A DNA stretch of 56,265 nucleotides from positions 1-56,265 of the forward strand of contig CASPWD010000011.1 of NCBI GenBank assembly GCA_949425635.1, given 5' to 3'. The first letter of the stretch is position 1; each line of letters begins with the position of its first letter. Origin of the DNA: an uncultured Bacilli bacterium (GTDB lineage Bacteria > Bacillota_I > Bacilli_A > RF39 > UBA660). The position numbers and the translations under genes were made by a program. Below, piece by piece: positions 31,886 to 40,541 of the stretch. The notes beneath the pieces were generated by a model that made no database searches, was not told the DNA's origin, and saw nothing but the letters and a program-made list of their open reading frames with translations.

Positions 31886-33175
31886 ATGAAAATACAAAAT
31901 GTAAAAGGTGGTTATGATTTTTTACCTAAAGAACAAAAAATTAGAAATTATATAAATGGAATTTTAAAGAGTACTTTTGAAGAGTATGGTTATTTACCGA
32001 TAGAAACACCTATATTATGTTATTTTGATATGTTAGCAGGAAAGTATGATGAAAACAATGATATTTTAAATGAAATATATAAGTTAACAGATCAAGGTAA
32101 GAGAAGTCTTGGGTTAAGATATGACTTAACTGTTCCTTTTGCCAAGTTTATTGCATTAAATAAAAATGAACTTAAGTTACCTTTTAAGAGGTATGAAATA
32201 AATAAAGTTTTTAGAGATGGACCAGTTAAAGTTGGAAGAGATAGGGAATTTACACAATGTGATGTTGACGTTGTAGGATTATCTAATCAGATGATAGAAG
32301 CAGAGCTATTAAGTCTTTATGTGAGAGCTTTTGATAAGTTAGGTATTCCTATAATAATCAAATATAATTCTCGAAACTTAATGAGAGGTTTAATAAAGCT
32401 TTGTGGTGTAGAGGAAGAGCTAATTTCTTCAACTATTACGATTGTTGATAAGATAGATAAGTTGAGTAAGGAAGAATTTTTAAGTGAGTTAAGTAACTTA
32501 GGTTTAAGTTCTTTACAAGGAGAAAAGTTATTAGAATATTTTAAATTGTCCTTAAGTGATTTAAATATTAAGTTCAAAGATAGTGAGATAGAAGAAGTTG
32601 TTAAAGGTTTAGAAGAGTTAAATAATTTGGAAGAGTATGTTAATAATCTTGGCTTAGATTGTTGTAAGTTTACTTCATCTTTAGCAAGAGGACAAGACTA
32701 TTATACAGGAAATGTTTTTGAAGTTTATGAAGCGACTGGTCGTTTAAGTGGTGCTATTGGTGGAGGAGGTAGATATGATAAGATGATTACTGAATTCATT
32801 GATGATGGTGAAATTTATCCAGCAGTTGGAATAAGTTTTGGTTTAACTTCAATATTTGAACTTTTAAAGACAAGAGAAGATTTAGGAAATAGTTCAGGAA
32901 TTAAATTATTTGTGATTCCAATGGGTGTTAATAGCGAAGCTTTAAAATTAGCTAATGATATAAGAGAATATGGAATAAATGTTGATGTTGAAATGACAGG
33001 TAAGAAGTTAAAGAAATCTCTAGATTTTTGTAATAAAGAAAATATTCCTTATGCAATAATTTTAGGTGAAGATGAAGTTAAGAATAAACTTTTCAAAGTT
33101 AAGGATATGAATGATAGAACTGAATATGAAATAAGTTTTGATAATTTAGAAAAAATAAAGGAAATTATTAAATAA
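31886..33175 (+). CDS. hisS: Histidyl-tRNA synthetase
   Basis: The 429-residue protein is a class II synthetase of the HisRS family. Motif 2 is in RYEINKVFRDGPVKVGRDREFTQCDVDVVG, and the His-binding loop is LARGQDYYTGNVFEVY. GAIGGGGRYDKMI (motif 3 region) follows, and an anticodon-binding domain occupies the last 95 residues. The form LRYDLTVPFAKFIAL is closer to the eukaryotic-type HisRS than to the usual Bacillus form, judged from memory. The complete C-terminal domain argues against HisZ. It is the last gene of the leader-peptide operon, preceded by AAGGAG. Confidence 0.92.
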   Translation: MKIQNVKGGYDFLPKEQKIRNYINGILKSTFEEYGYLPIETPILCYFDMLAGKYDENNDILNEIYKLTDQGKRSLGLRYDLTVPFAKFIALNKNELKLPFKRYEINKVFRDGPVKVGRDREFTQCDVDVVGLSNQMIEAELLSLYVRAFDKLGIPIIIKYNSRNLMRGLIKLCGVEEELISSTITIVDKIDKLSKEEFLSELSNLGLSSLQGEKLLEYFKLSLSDLNIKFKDSEIEEVVKGLEELNNLEEYVNNLGLDCCKFTSSLARGQDYYTGNVFEVYEATGRLSGAIGGGGRYDKMITEFIDDGEIYPAVGISFGLTSIFELLKTREDLGNSSGIKLFVIPMGVNSEALKLANDIREYGINVDVEMTGKKLKKSLDFCNKENIPYAIILGEDEVKNKLFKVKDMNDRTEYEISFDNLEKIKEIIK

Positions 33176-33226
33176 TTAAGAAATTAAGTTAATTTATTGT
33201 ATAATACAGTAAATTGGGTGATTGGA

Positions 33227-33826
33227 ATGTCTAAAATATCAAATGTTTTAACTATGATTGAGTTACTTAATACTGGAAAGAAGTATAGTATCAAAGAATT
33301 ATCAGAGACTTTAGAAGTATCGGAAAGAATGATTCGTTCTTATAAGGAAGATATGGAGAAAGCAGGGATATTTGTTGATACAATAATGGGACCTTATGGT
33401 GGTTATGTAATGAATCAAAGTATTAGGATGCCTGTTAGAAAATTTAGAAAAAAAGATTATGAACTTCTAAATAGTTATATTGCTTCAGAAGAGGATGAAA
33501 ATAAAAAAAGTGATTTAGTGATGCTTCAAGATAAAATAAAAGGAGTTTATAAAGGTAGTAAAGATGAAGCTAAGGAACTTAATCTAAAAGATGAAACTCT
33601 AGGTAAATATAATTGTTTAACTAGGGCGATTAAAGAAAAGAGAAAAGTAAAGATATTATATTATTCTTATGGTAAGGGAGAGAATGAACGTGTTATTTGC
33701 CCTGCAGAAATGTTTTTATTTCAGGATGGTTGGTATGTAGCAGCATTTTGTTTACTTAAGAATGATATTAGACATTTTGAGTTAAGAAGAATTATTAAGT
33801 ATGAACTTTTAGATGAAAAATTTTAG
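33227..33826 (+). CDS. HTH-WYL transcriptional regulator
   Basis: The 199-residue protein has an N-terminal helix-turn-helix (MIELLNTGKKYSIKELSETLEVSERMIRSYKEDMEKAG) and a C-terminal WYL domain (VKILYYSYGKGENERVICPAEMFLFQDGWYVAAFC), where WYL proteins sense ligands such as single-stranded or cyclic nucleotides. ATG 33227 lies after GGGTGATTGGA. It stands alone between the hisS operon and a terminator. The target genes may be the SIS/ITPase pair that follows. Confidence 0.85.
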   Translation: MSKISNVLTMIELLNTGKKYSIKELSETLEVSERMIRSYKEDMEKAGIFVDTIMGPYGGYVMNQSIRMPVRKFRKKDYELLNSYIASEEDENKKSDLVMLQDKIKGVYKGSKDEAKELNLKDETLGKYNCLTRAIKEKRKVKILYYSYGKGENERVICPAEMFLFQDGWYVAAFCLLKNDIRHFELRRIIKYELLDEKF

Positions 33827-33837
33827 TTCAAAAATAT

Positions 33838-33872
33838 AAAAAAAGTTATTCTAATAGAGGAATAACTTTTTA
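33838..33872 (+). terminator. Rho-independent terminator
   Basis: AAAAAGTTATTC and GAATAACTTTTT pair around an eight-base loop. Confidence 0.9.
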
Positions 33873-33944
33873 TATGGAAAGATTTTAAGTAGACGATATA
33901 CTTCCTACTAAAGTGATATATTGATACCGAAAGGAAGTTATTTT

Positions 33945-34862
33945 ATGAGAGCAAATATGTATGAAAATTATGAAATGTTAGAAAGAAGAGTTTTGGATGC
34001 TTTGTCGAGAACAGATTTAGTAAATATTAAAGATAAGTTAGATAGAATTAAAGGTGCTACATTATGTGTTGGTGTTGGCGGTTCTAAAGTAGTTAGTGAT
34101 TTTGCTAGTAAAGTGTTGAATAGTAAGAATGGTTGTGTTACTGAGTCTGTTGAGCCAAGAGATATGCTATACAAAAATTTAAATGGGTATCAAAATGTGT
34201 TAGTAAGTAGTTATGGTGGAAGGAATTATGGAGTCGATGTATCATTAAATAATGATTTAAATAAGTATTTACTTTCTAGTAGGGAAAGAGAAGGTGTAAA
34301 TAATTTGACTTATATATCAAGTTTGGAAACGGAAGATAGTTTTATATCTTTAGGAGCAACACTTATGCCAATGGCAATTTTGTTAAGTTATTATATATGT
34401 AATGATGTAGGTCTTATTAAAGAAATTTTAGAAAGTAGGCATGATTATTTGGTGGAGGGTAGCGACATATATGAAATATTGTCTGGTTATGATACCAAGT
34501 GTGCTAGTACTTTTTTAGAGTCAACGTTGACAGAAGCAGGTATAGGAATTCCGATTGTTCATGATAAGTATGGATATTGTCATGGTAGAAGTACCATTTC
34601 TAAAAATTATGATAGTTGTGCAATAGTATTAGAAAGAGAAACAGAACTTGACCGTATTTTATTTGAGGAGTTTAAAAAGTATTATAAGCAAGTCATTCAG
34701 ATTAAGGGAAAGTATGGGGACCAAGTAATAGATGATTTTTATTTAACTTATCAGGTAATGTGGTTGGCAAAAGCTATATCAGAAATAAAAAGTAAAGATC
34801 TATCAAGGGTCGCTTATTCACCAATGGTTAAAAAGCTTTATCATTTTAAGGGAGGAATGTAA
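33945..34862 (+). CDS. SIS-domain-like protein
   Basis: The 305-residue protein has ATLCVGVGGSKVVSDFASKVL and YQNVLVSSYGGRNYGVD, which resemble the sugar-isomerase (SIS) fold with its Gly-Ser phosphosugar-binding loops. ATG 33945 follows AAAGGAAG. No second canonical SIS motif is clear, so the assignment is moderate. It is followed after one base by an ITPase-like gene, and a WYL regulator precedes it. The pair might handle phosphosugars or damaged nucleotides. Confidence 0.55.
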   Translation: MRANMYENYEMLERRVLDALSRTDLVNIKDKLDRIKGATLCVGVGGSKVVSDFASKVLNSKNGCVTESVEPRDMLYKNLNGYQNVLVSSYGGRNYGVDVSLNNDLNKYLLSSREREGVNNLTYISSLETEDSFISLGATLMPMAILLSYYICNDVGLIKEILESRHDYLVEGSDIYEILSGYDTKCASTFLESTLTEAGIGIPIVHDKYGYCHGRSTISKNYDSCAIVLERETELDRILFEEFKKYYKQVIQIKGKYGDQVIDDFYLTYQVMWLAKAISEIKSKDLSRVAYSPMVKKLYHFKGGM

Positions 34863-34863
34863 G

Positions 34864-35469
34864 ATGGAAATTCCAGTTTATGTAACAGGAAATAAAGGAA
34901 AGTACTTTTCCGTTAAAGAGAAATTTGAACGTATGTATTTGGATGTGGATTTTTTTATTCATGATGCAGAGGAACCAGAGATTAATGATATAAAGGTTGT
35001 TGCTAAACATAAGGTAGATGAGGCATACGAAATTTTAAAAAGACCTTGTTTCGTTATTGATTCAGGTTTTTATATTAAGAATTATCCAGGATGTCCAGGG
35101 TATCCTGGGGCTTTTGTAAAGAGAAGTGGAATTAGTAGTGATATAGAAGGATTACTTGATACTTTAACTAGTGTTGAAGATAGAGAGGCAACTTTTATTG
35201 ATTGTTTGATGTTTTATGATGGAAATGAATATCATACTTTTTATGGATATAGTGGGGGGAGTATAGCTCGAGAAGTTAGAGGAAATGAGAATGAGAAAGC
35301 TAGATCTAATTTGTGGTATGTTTTTGTACCTAAAAATCATGATAAGACTTTAGCTGAGATGGGTGATGAAGAAAGAAAGAATCGTCATGATGGAAGTAAC
35401 TCAGCAATACTTGATTTTATTCAGTGGTATAAAGAAGAGTATTTAAGGATTAAGAGATTATCTAAATAG
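34864..35469 (+). CDS. ITPase/Ham1-like NTP pyrophosphatase
   Basis: The 201-residue protein carries the Ham1/RdgB signatures VYVTGNKGKYFSVKEKF, CFVIDSGFYIKNYPGCPGYPGAFVKR (usually DSGLxxxxLxGxPG) and LAEMGDEERKNRHDGSNSAI. These enzymes remove inosine, xanthosine and other non-canonical NTPs. The insertion and divergence place it outside the usual RdgB group, and it may act on another nucleotide. It is co-transcribed with the SIS-like gene (GGAGGAATGTAAG before ATG) and ends at a terminator. Confidence 0.85.
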   Translation: MEIPVYVTGNKGKYFSVKEKFERMYLDVDFFIHDAEEPEINDIKVVAKHKVDEAYEILKRPCFVIDSGFYIKNYPGCPGYPGAFVKRSGISSDIEGLLDTLTSVEDREATFIDCLMFYDGNEYHTFYGYSGGSIAREVRGNENEKARSNLWYVFVPKNHDKTLAEMGDEERKNRHDGSNSAILDFIQWYKEEYLRIKRLSK

Positions 35470-35486
35470 AAATTATGGTTTTATAA

Positions 35487-35518
35487 ATCAAGGGATTAGA
35501 TTTTCCCTTGTTTTTTTC
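35487..35518 (+). terminator. Rho-independent terminator
   Basis: CAAGGG and CCCTTG pair around an AT loop and a T run follows. Confidence 0.85.
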
Positions 35519-35565
35519 TGTAGTGAATTATGATAAAATAAAAGATATATAGGAGGCGAATGGTT

Positions 35566-36462
35566 ATGCAAGAATATTATATTGATTTAGGTTCATCTAC
35601 TATTAAAGTATATGAATATAATGGAAGTCTAAAGTTATTAGAAGAACATTCAATATATTTTAAAAATAACTTTGATAGTAATAATGGAATTAGTGAAGAA
35701 AATAAAAATGAATTATGTGCTTACTTTGAAGAATTAAAAAGTAAGTATGATATGAAATATGAAAATACACATATTTATGTAACAGGAATTTTTAGAAATT
35801 TATCTTATGAAAGAAAAGTTGAATTAATTAAGCTATTTAATGATAAGTTTGATTTACATTTTAATATCATTTCTCATGGTATAGAGAATTACTATTTACA
35901 GAAAGCTATGCAAAATGATTATAATGGTAAAAAGGTATTAATTATTAATATGGGTGGTAAGACAACTGAATTAGTTACTTTTTTAGGTAGTGAGATTGTT
36001 GGAACCATGAATTTAACAGTAGGAGTAGCTGATTTATTAAATGGATTTAGTAAAGTAAATGATGTTACTAGTGGTGATACTATTGAAGAAATGACAGAAT
36101 TTGTTTTAGAAAAGATAAATGATATAAATTTTGACAAGGATTATGATTGTGCAATTTTTACAGGTGGAGAAGAAAGATTTGAATTATTAACGGATTTTAA
36201 TTTAGTAGAAAATATATTATTTAATGATGGTGTTCATAAGTATATGTTAACTTTAGAAGATTATATAAAGGGAACAGAAAAAGTATTTTATGAATATACA
36301 ATGGAAGACTTATATAAATTAATGCCTAGTAATCCGAAGTGGATGGATGGAGCTAGAAGTGGAGCAATCATACCACTAGCAATATTTAAGAAAGCGAATA
36401 TAGGAATGATTATCCCATCTGATTTAAATTTAATTAATGGAGTTATAAACGATTATAAATAG
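35566..36462 (+). CDS. Ppx/GppA-like ASKHA-fold protein
   Basis: The 298-residue protein begins YYIDLGSSTIKVYEYNG, an actin-like phosphate-1 motif, and has VLIINMGGKTTELVTF and CAIFTGGEER in the later positions typical of exopolyphosphatase/GppA relatives. It could hydrolyse polyphosphate or pppGpp, but it is shorter than standard Ppx (about 300-500) and the catalytic Glu is not certain. GGAGGCG lies nine bases before ATG 35566; the ATG at 35560 is too close. It has its own short leader and is probably monocistronic. Confidence 0.65.
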   Translation: MQEYYIDLGSSTIKVYEYNGSLKLLEEHSIYFKNNFDSNNGISEENKNELCAYFEELKSKYDMKYENTHIYVTGIFRNLSYERKVELIKLFNDKFDLHFNIISHGIENYYLQKAMQNDYNGKKVLIINMGGKTTELVTFLGSEIVGTMNLTVGVADLLNGFSKVNDVTSGDTIEEMTEFVLEKINDINFDKDYDCAIFTGGEERFELLTDFNLVENILFNDGVHKYMLTLEDYIKGTEKVFYEYTMEDLYKLMPSNPKWMDGARSGAIIPLAIFKKANIGMIIPSDLNLINGVINDYK

Positions 36463-36538
36463 GAGAAAATAATCTTTAAAATAAAACTATTATAATTATC
36501 ATAAAAATGATAAAATATTATTATAGAGAAGTGATAAT

Positions 36539-37429
36539 ATGAAAAGAAAATTAAAAGGTATTACTGTGCCTTACTTATATTATAATAAAGGCAAAAATTA
36601 TACTTGTTATATTTATAGAGATAAAGAATATACTGATTTAAATGAATTATTTTTGGATTTCTTAGGTACTTATTTAACTTATCATTATATGGTGGGAGAA
36701 AAGTTACATGAAGTTCATAATCTAAGTGATGTTTTAGATGGATTGCTTAAAAATAAAAAGAATTTTAGTATCCCTATAGAATATAGAACTGAATATAGTG
36801 AAAGTGAATATGATTATATAATTAAATTGCAAGAAAAATTGGTTAAAGAGAAATTAAAAATAGAAAATAAACAATCTTATCTCGATGAATTTAAATTCAA
36901 TGATTGGAAAAATTACAAATTATATAAATTTAATAAAGAAGTTTTTAGTAAATATAAAGGAGTTACTAAACCAAAAAGGATACACTCTGATATATTTGGT
37001 AGAGATTACTATGTGGTAGCTGGCTTGGCTTATGAGTCAATCTATCGTGCTTTAGATGAAGTCTTTGATGATAATTTGTATTATCAATTTGGTGGTACTA
37101 AGAGTAAAAATAATAGAAGTCATTTTCATTCACATAGTTTTGATGATTTAATAAGTTTAGTGTTTGAAAGATCAAGAGAATTCAAAATTCATACTACTCA
37201 ACAACAATATTATAGTAGACAAGAAATAGAATTTTTAAATATTTTAGCTGATAAACTAAGAAGTATGAAGTTTAAAAGTATATCTAGAAATTTAACTGAA
37301 ACAGATGTAGATGAGTATTTTTATTTAAAAGATAATAGAAAAATATTTGGTTTACTTGCTTATAATATAAGATCTTTTATTAATGAAAAAAAATACGAAG
37401 AAGAGGTTTTAAAAAGCCATAAAATTTAA
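36539..37429 (+). CDS. Unknown Tyr/Lys-rich protein
   Basis: The 296-residue protein has no signal peptide. It has a helical, charged middle (IIKLQEKLVKEKLKIENKQSYLDEF) and a His-rich patch, NNRSHFHSHSFDDL, near residue 200. I recognise no family. AGAAGTGAT lies before ATG and a perfect terminator follows. The His/Asp-rich patch might bind metal. Confidence 0.5.
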   Translation: MKRKLKGITVPYLYYNKGKNYTCYIYRDKEYTDLNELFLDFLGTYLTYHYMVGEKLHEVHNLSDVLDGLLKNKKNFSIPIEYRTEYSESEYDYIIKLQEKLVKEKLKIENKQSYLDEFKFNDWKNYKLYKFNKEVFSKYKGVTKPKRIHSDIFGRDYYVVAGLAYESIYRALDEVFDDNLYYQFGGTKSKNNRSHFHSHSFDDLISLVFERSREFKIHTTQQQYYSRQEIEFLNILADKLRSMKFKSISRNLTETDVDEYFYLKDNRKIFGLLAYNIRSFINEKKYEEEVLKSHKI

Positions 37430-37440
37430 ATTTATTAATT

Positions 37441-37463
37441 GAAGAAGCATAGTGCTTCTTTTT
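37441..37463 (+). terminator. Rho-independent terminator
   Basis: AAGAAGC-ATAG-TGCTTCTT is a stem with a T run. Confidence 0.85.
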
Positions 37464-37564
37464 TAGTTTTTAAAGCTGTTTTAATAAAAAAATTCAAATT
37501 ATAATATTTATTTATTTTGTTTTTTTATTATTTATGTTTTAATTATTATTAATGGGTGTTTTAT

Positions 37565-38191
37565 ATGGAAATAAAAAGAGAAAAAGATAGTTTGGGTTAT
37601 TATACTATTTCATTATTAAAGGATGATATTCAATTTAGAATATACTTTGGTGGGAATGGAGACTTATATTGGGATATTTTAAATATGAGAAACATGGATA
37701 GTAGTGATGAGTTCTTTATTTTAGATAAAAGTGATGGAGCAATATACGAGTTATTTTATAAATTATATATGAGAGTTATTAATCATCAAGTATTTCAAGT
37801 AAGAGAAGTAGATAAGTCTTTTTGTAGAACAGAAGAAGATGTTAAGAAGTTATATAAAAAGATAGAAAAGGATAATGAAGAATTATATAGTCATGCTTAC
37901 TTTAAAGATTTATGTAGTGATGGTTGTGTAGTATACCATAGCGATAATGAACCTTATGAAACAGGTAATAGACTAACTATGTTTTTAGATGAAGCTAGTG
38001 GTGAATTAAGTATAGAGATTAATAGAGTTAGTCGAGGATATGATTTTTTAGACGTTTGCTTTACTCATTCAGGAAGTAGATATAGTCCTTTTGATTTAGC
38101 ATTTTATGAACACTATAGTGATTTATGTGAAATCGATTTAGGAAAAATGCCGGATGGAGATGAAGGAGTAAAAAAATTGATAAAACAATAG
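37565..38191 (+). CDS. Unknown acidic protein upstream of the retron
   Basis: The 208-residue protein is acidic and soluble, with SLLKDDIQFRIYFGGNGDLYWDIL and LDVCFTHSGSRYSPFDLAFYEHYSDL among its more ordered segments. I do not recognise it. ATG 37565 lies after GGGTGTTTT. It ends about 160 bases before the retron promoter, so it is not in the retron transcript. The gap 38192-38349 holds only AT-rich sequence without features I can name. Confidence 0.5.
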   Translation: MEIKREKDSLGYYTISLLKDDIQFRIYFGGNGDLYWDILNMRNMDSSDEFFILDKSDGAIYELFYKLYMRVINHQVFQVREVDKSFCRTEEDVKKLYKKIEKDNEELYSHAYFKDLCSDGCVVYHSDNEPYETGNRLTMFLDEASGELSIEINRVSRGYDFLDVCFTHSGSRYSPFDLAFYEHYSDLCEIDLGKMPDGDEGVKKLIKQ

Positions 38192-38349
38192 AACTTTAAA
38201 TTATAAACAAAATATAAAGAGTAGAATGTTACATGTTATGTTATGTTTTTTTATTGAGTTCTTTTCATTGAAAATTTATATGTGAGCAGATAATCATGTA
38301 GAAGAAATTTAATAAAACGTAAATGTCAGATTTAGATAGCTGTTATTTT

Positions 38350-38379
38350 TTGTATAAAAAAATTTAACTGTGTTATAAT
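38350..38379 (+). promoter_or_regulatory. Retron promoter
   Basis: TTGTAT and TATAAT are separated by 18 bases. The predicted start near 38386 falls directly at the msr-msd RNA. Confidence 0.75.
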
Positions 38380-38385
38380 ACATGG

Positions 38386-38560
38386 CAGGAGCAATAGTGA
38401 TGGAAATTTTATAATTTCTTACTTTAATGAGTCATTAAAGGTCAATATTAATATAGGTGATTATTGTACTATTCCAAGGAACTTATCTACAACTTCGTGT
38501 AGACCGCGGTTACACCGCTATAGTTCATTTCCATATTACAATATCTTAAGTATTGCTCAG
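38386..38560 (+). ncRNA. Retron msr-msd RNA
   Basis: The RNA precedes a retron-type reverse transcriptase. The ends pair as a1/a2: GAGCAATA (38389-38396) with TATTGCTC (38551-38558). Inside, ATGGAAAT (38400-38407) pairs with ATTTCCAT (38527-38534). The msr part has a perfect hairpin CTTTAATG-AGT-CATTAAAG (38422-38440). The likely msd part is a three-way fold: outer GAACT/AGTTC (38479 and 38522) enclosing CTACA/TGTAG and GCGGT/ACCGC. The exact branching G and msDNA ends cannot be set by eye. Confidence 0.85.
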
Positions 38561-38580
38561 AATGGTTAGGAGGTAGTAAA

Positions 38581-39531
38581 ATGATTAATCTTACTAAGGA
38601 TGAAGTAAATAATTTTTTGCTATCTCTTGATTTAATTGATGATAAAATGCCTGATAAGAAAAAGATAAGATTACTTTATACTTTAAGTAATACAATTCAT
38701 AAGAATTATAAGGTATATAAAATAAAAAAGAAAACTTTTGGGTATAGACATATTTATGAACCTAGTCCAACACTTAAAAGTGTTCAAAGGAGAATATTAG
38801 AAAATATCTTAAATTGTAAAAATATTTCAAAGTATGCTAAAGCTTATAAAGAAGGAATAGGTTTAAAGGATAATGCTCTAGTTCACACAAATAAGAAAAT
38901 AATTCTTAAACTTGATATCATTGATTTTTTTGAGAATATTGATTTTTATAATGTTTATGATAGTTGTTTTAATGAAGCTTATTTTCCTAAAGAAATTGGA
39001 CATTTATTAACTTATTTATGTACATATGAATCTAGATTACCACAAGGAGCTCCAACGTCATCTTATATTTCTAATTTGGTTATGAAAGATTTTGATGAAG
39101 AATTAGGTTACTGGTGTGAAGAAAGAAATATTGCTTATACAAGGTATTCTGATGATATGACTTTCTCAGGCGAATTTAATCCAAGTGAAGTTATAAGAAA
39201 GGTAAGAAAGTTACTTTATAAATTGGGATTAAAGATAAATAACAAGAAAATAAATGCAATTTCTTGTTCACAGCAACAAAAGGTTACTGGCTTAGTTGTT
39301 AATAAAAAGGTGAGTGTTCCTAGAAAATATAGAGAAAAGATAAGACAGGAAGTTTATTATATAAATAAGTATGGTTTAGATGAACATTTAAAGAGAATTA
39401 GTGATTGTGTAAATAAAAAACAATATATTGACTCTTTGTATGGAAGAATATTATATGTATTAAATATTAATTCTGATGATAAAGAATTTTGTGAATATAA
39501 GAAATTAATTGGAAACTTTAAAAAAAATTAA
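38581..39531 (+). CDS. Retron reverse transcriptase
   Basis: The 316-residue protein has the retron RT motifs in order: NALVH (residues 98-102, the NAxxH motif), KLDIIDFFENI with a catalytic Asp (110-120), LPQGAPTS (153-160), the catalytic YSDD (189-192), and VTGLVVN (235-241). It copies the msd RNA into branched msDNA. GGAGGT precedes ATG. The enzyme has no extra domain and no toxin or other effector is fused or tightly linked. Most known retrons act in phage defence with an effector protein. Confidence 0.93.
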   Translation: MINLTKDEVNNFLLSLDLIDDKMPDKKKIRLLYTLSNTIHKNYKVYKIKKKTFGYRHIYEPSPTLKSVQRRILENILNCKNISKYAKAYKEGIGLKDNALVHTNKKIILKLDIIDFFENIDFYNVYDSCFNEAYFPKEIGHLLTYLCTYESRLPQGAPTSSYISNLVMKDFDEELGYWCEERNIAYTRYSDDMTFSGEFNPSEVIRKVRKLLYKLGLKINNKKINAISCSQQQKVTGLVVNKKVSVPRKYREKIRQEVYYINKYGLDEHLKRISDCVNKKQYIDSLYGRILYVLNINSDDKEFCEYKKLIGNFKKN

Positions 39532-39552
39532 TTTCTTTTTTTTGAGGAAAAT

Positions 39553-39581
39553 TTGTCAGGATTGAGAATATAATGTATAAT
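39553..39581 (+). promoter_or_regulatory. Promoter of the kinase-like gene
   Basis: TTGTCA and TATAAT lie 17 bases apart, so the gene after the retron can be transcribed on its own. Confidence 0.75.
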
Positions 39582-39609
39582 TTTATTAATAATTGAGGGG
39601 GGATTTGGT

Positions 39610-40506
39610 ATGAAAGTAACTACTATTTCCAAGAAAAAGTATAAGGAATTACATAAACTTGTTTTAGAGGAAGGAATATGTAATTCAGAAAGTATAGTAT
39701 ATGACATTAATATTAGAGGAGAGCGAAAAATTCTTAAAGAATTAAAAGAAAAAGAAGGGGAATACTATGCAACTAAGTTATATACTGTTCAGATGTTAGA
39801 TTCTTCAAGGGAATATTTACCTAAAGGATTATGTATTCCAGATTCTTTAGCTGTTGTTAAAGGGGAAACTATTGGTTTTACAGTTCCTTATGTTGAAGGT
39901 ATTAATTTAGCTACTATTTTAAATTCGACAAAAGTTAGTGTTGATGAACAAATATATTATTTAAGAAAAATAGGTCAGTTACTAGAACAATTAAGAAATG
40001 TACGTAAATATACTCCTCTTAAAGATTTTTACATTAATGATTTACATGAATCTAATTTTATTGTAAATCCTAATAATAGAGAATTAACTGCTATTGATTT
40101 AGATAGTTCTAAGATAGGTGCTAATGGCGTTTATCCATCTAGATATGCTTCTCCTTGTTCTTTAGCACAACATGTTCCATCTAAATATATTGTTAATGAA
40201 AGTGGACGTTGTGGAGGATTTTTACTACCTAATGATGATTCTGAAATATATTGTTATGTTATGACTATTTTAAATTATCTATTTGGCGGTAATATATTTC
40301 GTTTAAGACTAGAAGATTTTTATGTATACTTGAATTATTTAGATAAAATTGGAATTGATAAGGAATTATTAATGATTATTGAAAGAATAGTTTCTTGTGG
40401 TCCTAATGTTAATCCAGAACCTTATTTAGAATCTTTAACAGCAGAAAATGTATCTCGTGCTAGAGAAAAAGTTTATACACTTACCAAGAATAATATTATG
40501 AGATAA
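39610..40506 (+). CDS. Protein-kinase-fold protein
   Basis: The 298-residue protein has a kinase-like catalytic segment: FYINDLHESNFIV (144-150 DLHESNF, like the HxDxxxxN loop) and TAIDLDSSKIG (162-166 IDLDS, in the place of DFG). The N-lobe is less clear, though YYATKLYTVQML may carry the ATP-binding Lys. It could phosphorylate a protein or small molecule. It lies 78 bases after the retron RT but has its own promoter, so a link to the retron is uncertain. A terminator follows. Confidence 0.7.
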   Translation: MKVTTISKKKYKELHKLVLEEGICNSESIVYDINIRGERKILKELKEKEGEYYATKLYTVQMLDSSREYLPKGLCIPDSLAVVKGETIGFTVPYVEGINLATILNSTKVSVDEQIYYLRKIGQLLEQLRNVRKYTPLKDFYINDLHESNFIVNPNNRELTAIDLDSSKIGANGVYPSRYASPCSLAQHVPSKYIVNESGRCGGFLLPNDDSEIYCYVMTILNYLFGGNIFRLRLEDFYVYLNYLDKIGIDKELLMIIERIVSCGPNVNPEPYLESLTAENVSRAREKVYTLTKNNIMR

Positions 40507-40508
40507 AA

Positions 40509-40536
40509 AAAGCTTCAGATTTTTTCTGAAGTTTTA
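40509..40536. terminator. Bidirectional terminator
   Basis: GCTTCAGA and TCTGAAGT pair, with A and T runs at the ends; it serves the two converging genes. Confidence 0.85.
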
Positions 40537-40541
40537 ATATT

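Noticed and set aside
31886..33175. HisZ, the regulatory subunit of ATP phosphoribosyltransferase, because of the His leader
   Set aside because: The protein keeps the His-binding loop and the complete C-terminal anticodon-binding domain, and no histidine-biosynthesis genes follow.
33893..33916. ATATACTTCCTAC shared with the reverse complement near 56244-56256
   Set aside because: A single 13-base match in AT-rich sequence without further copies is too weak to call an operator.
38581..39531. Group II intron or diversity-generating retroelement
   Set aside because: No maturase, endonuclease, domain V or template repeat is present. The NAxxH and VTG motifs and the upstream msr-msd RNA identify a retron.
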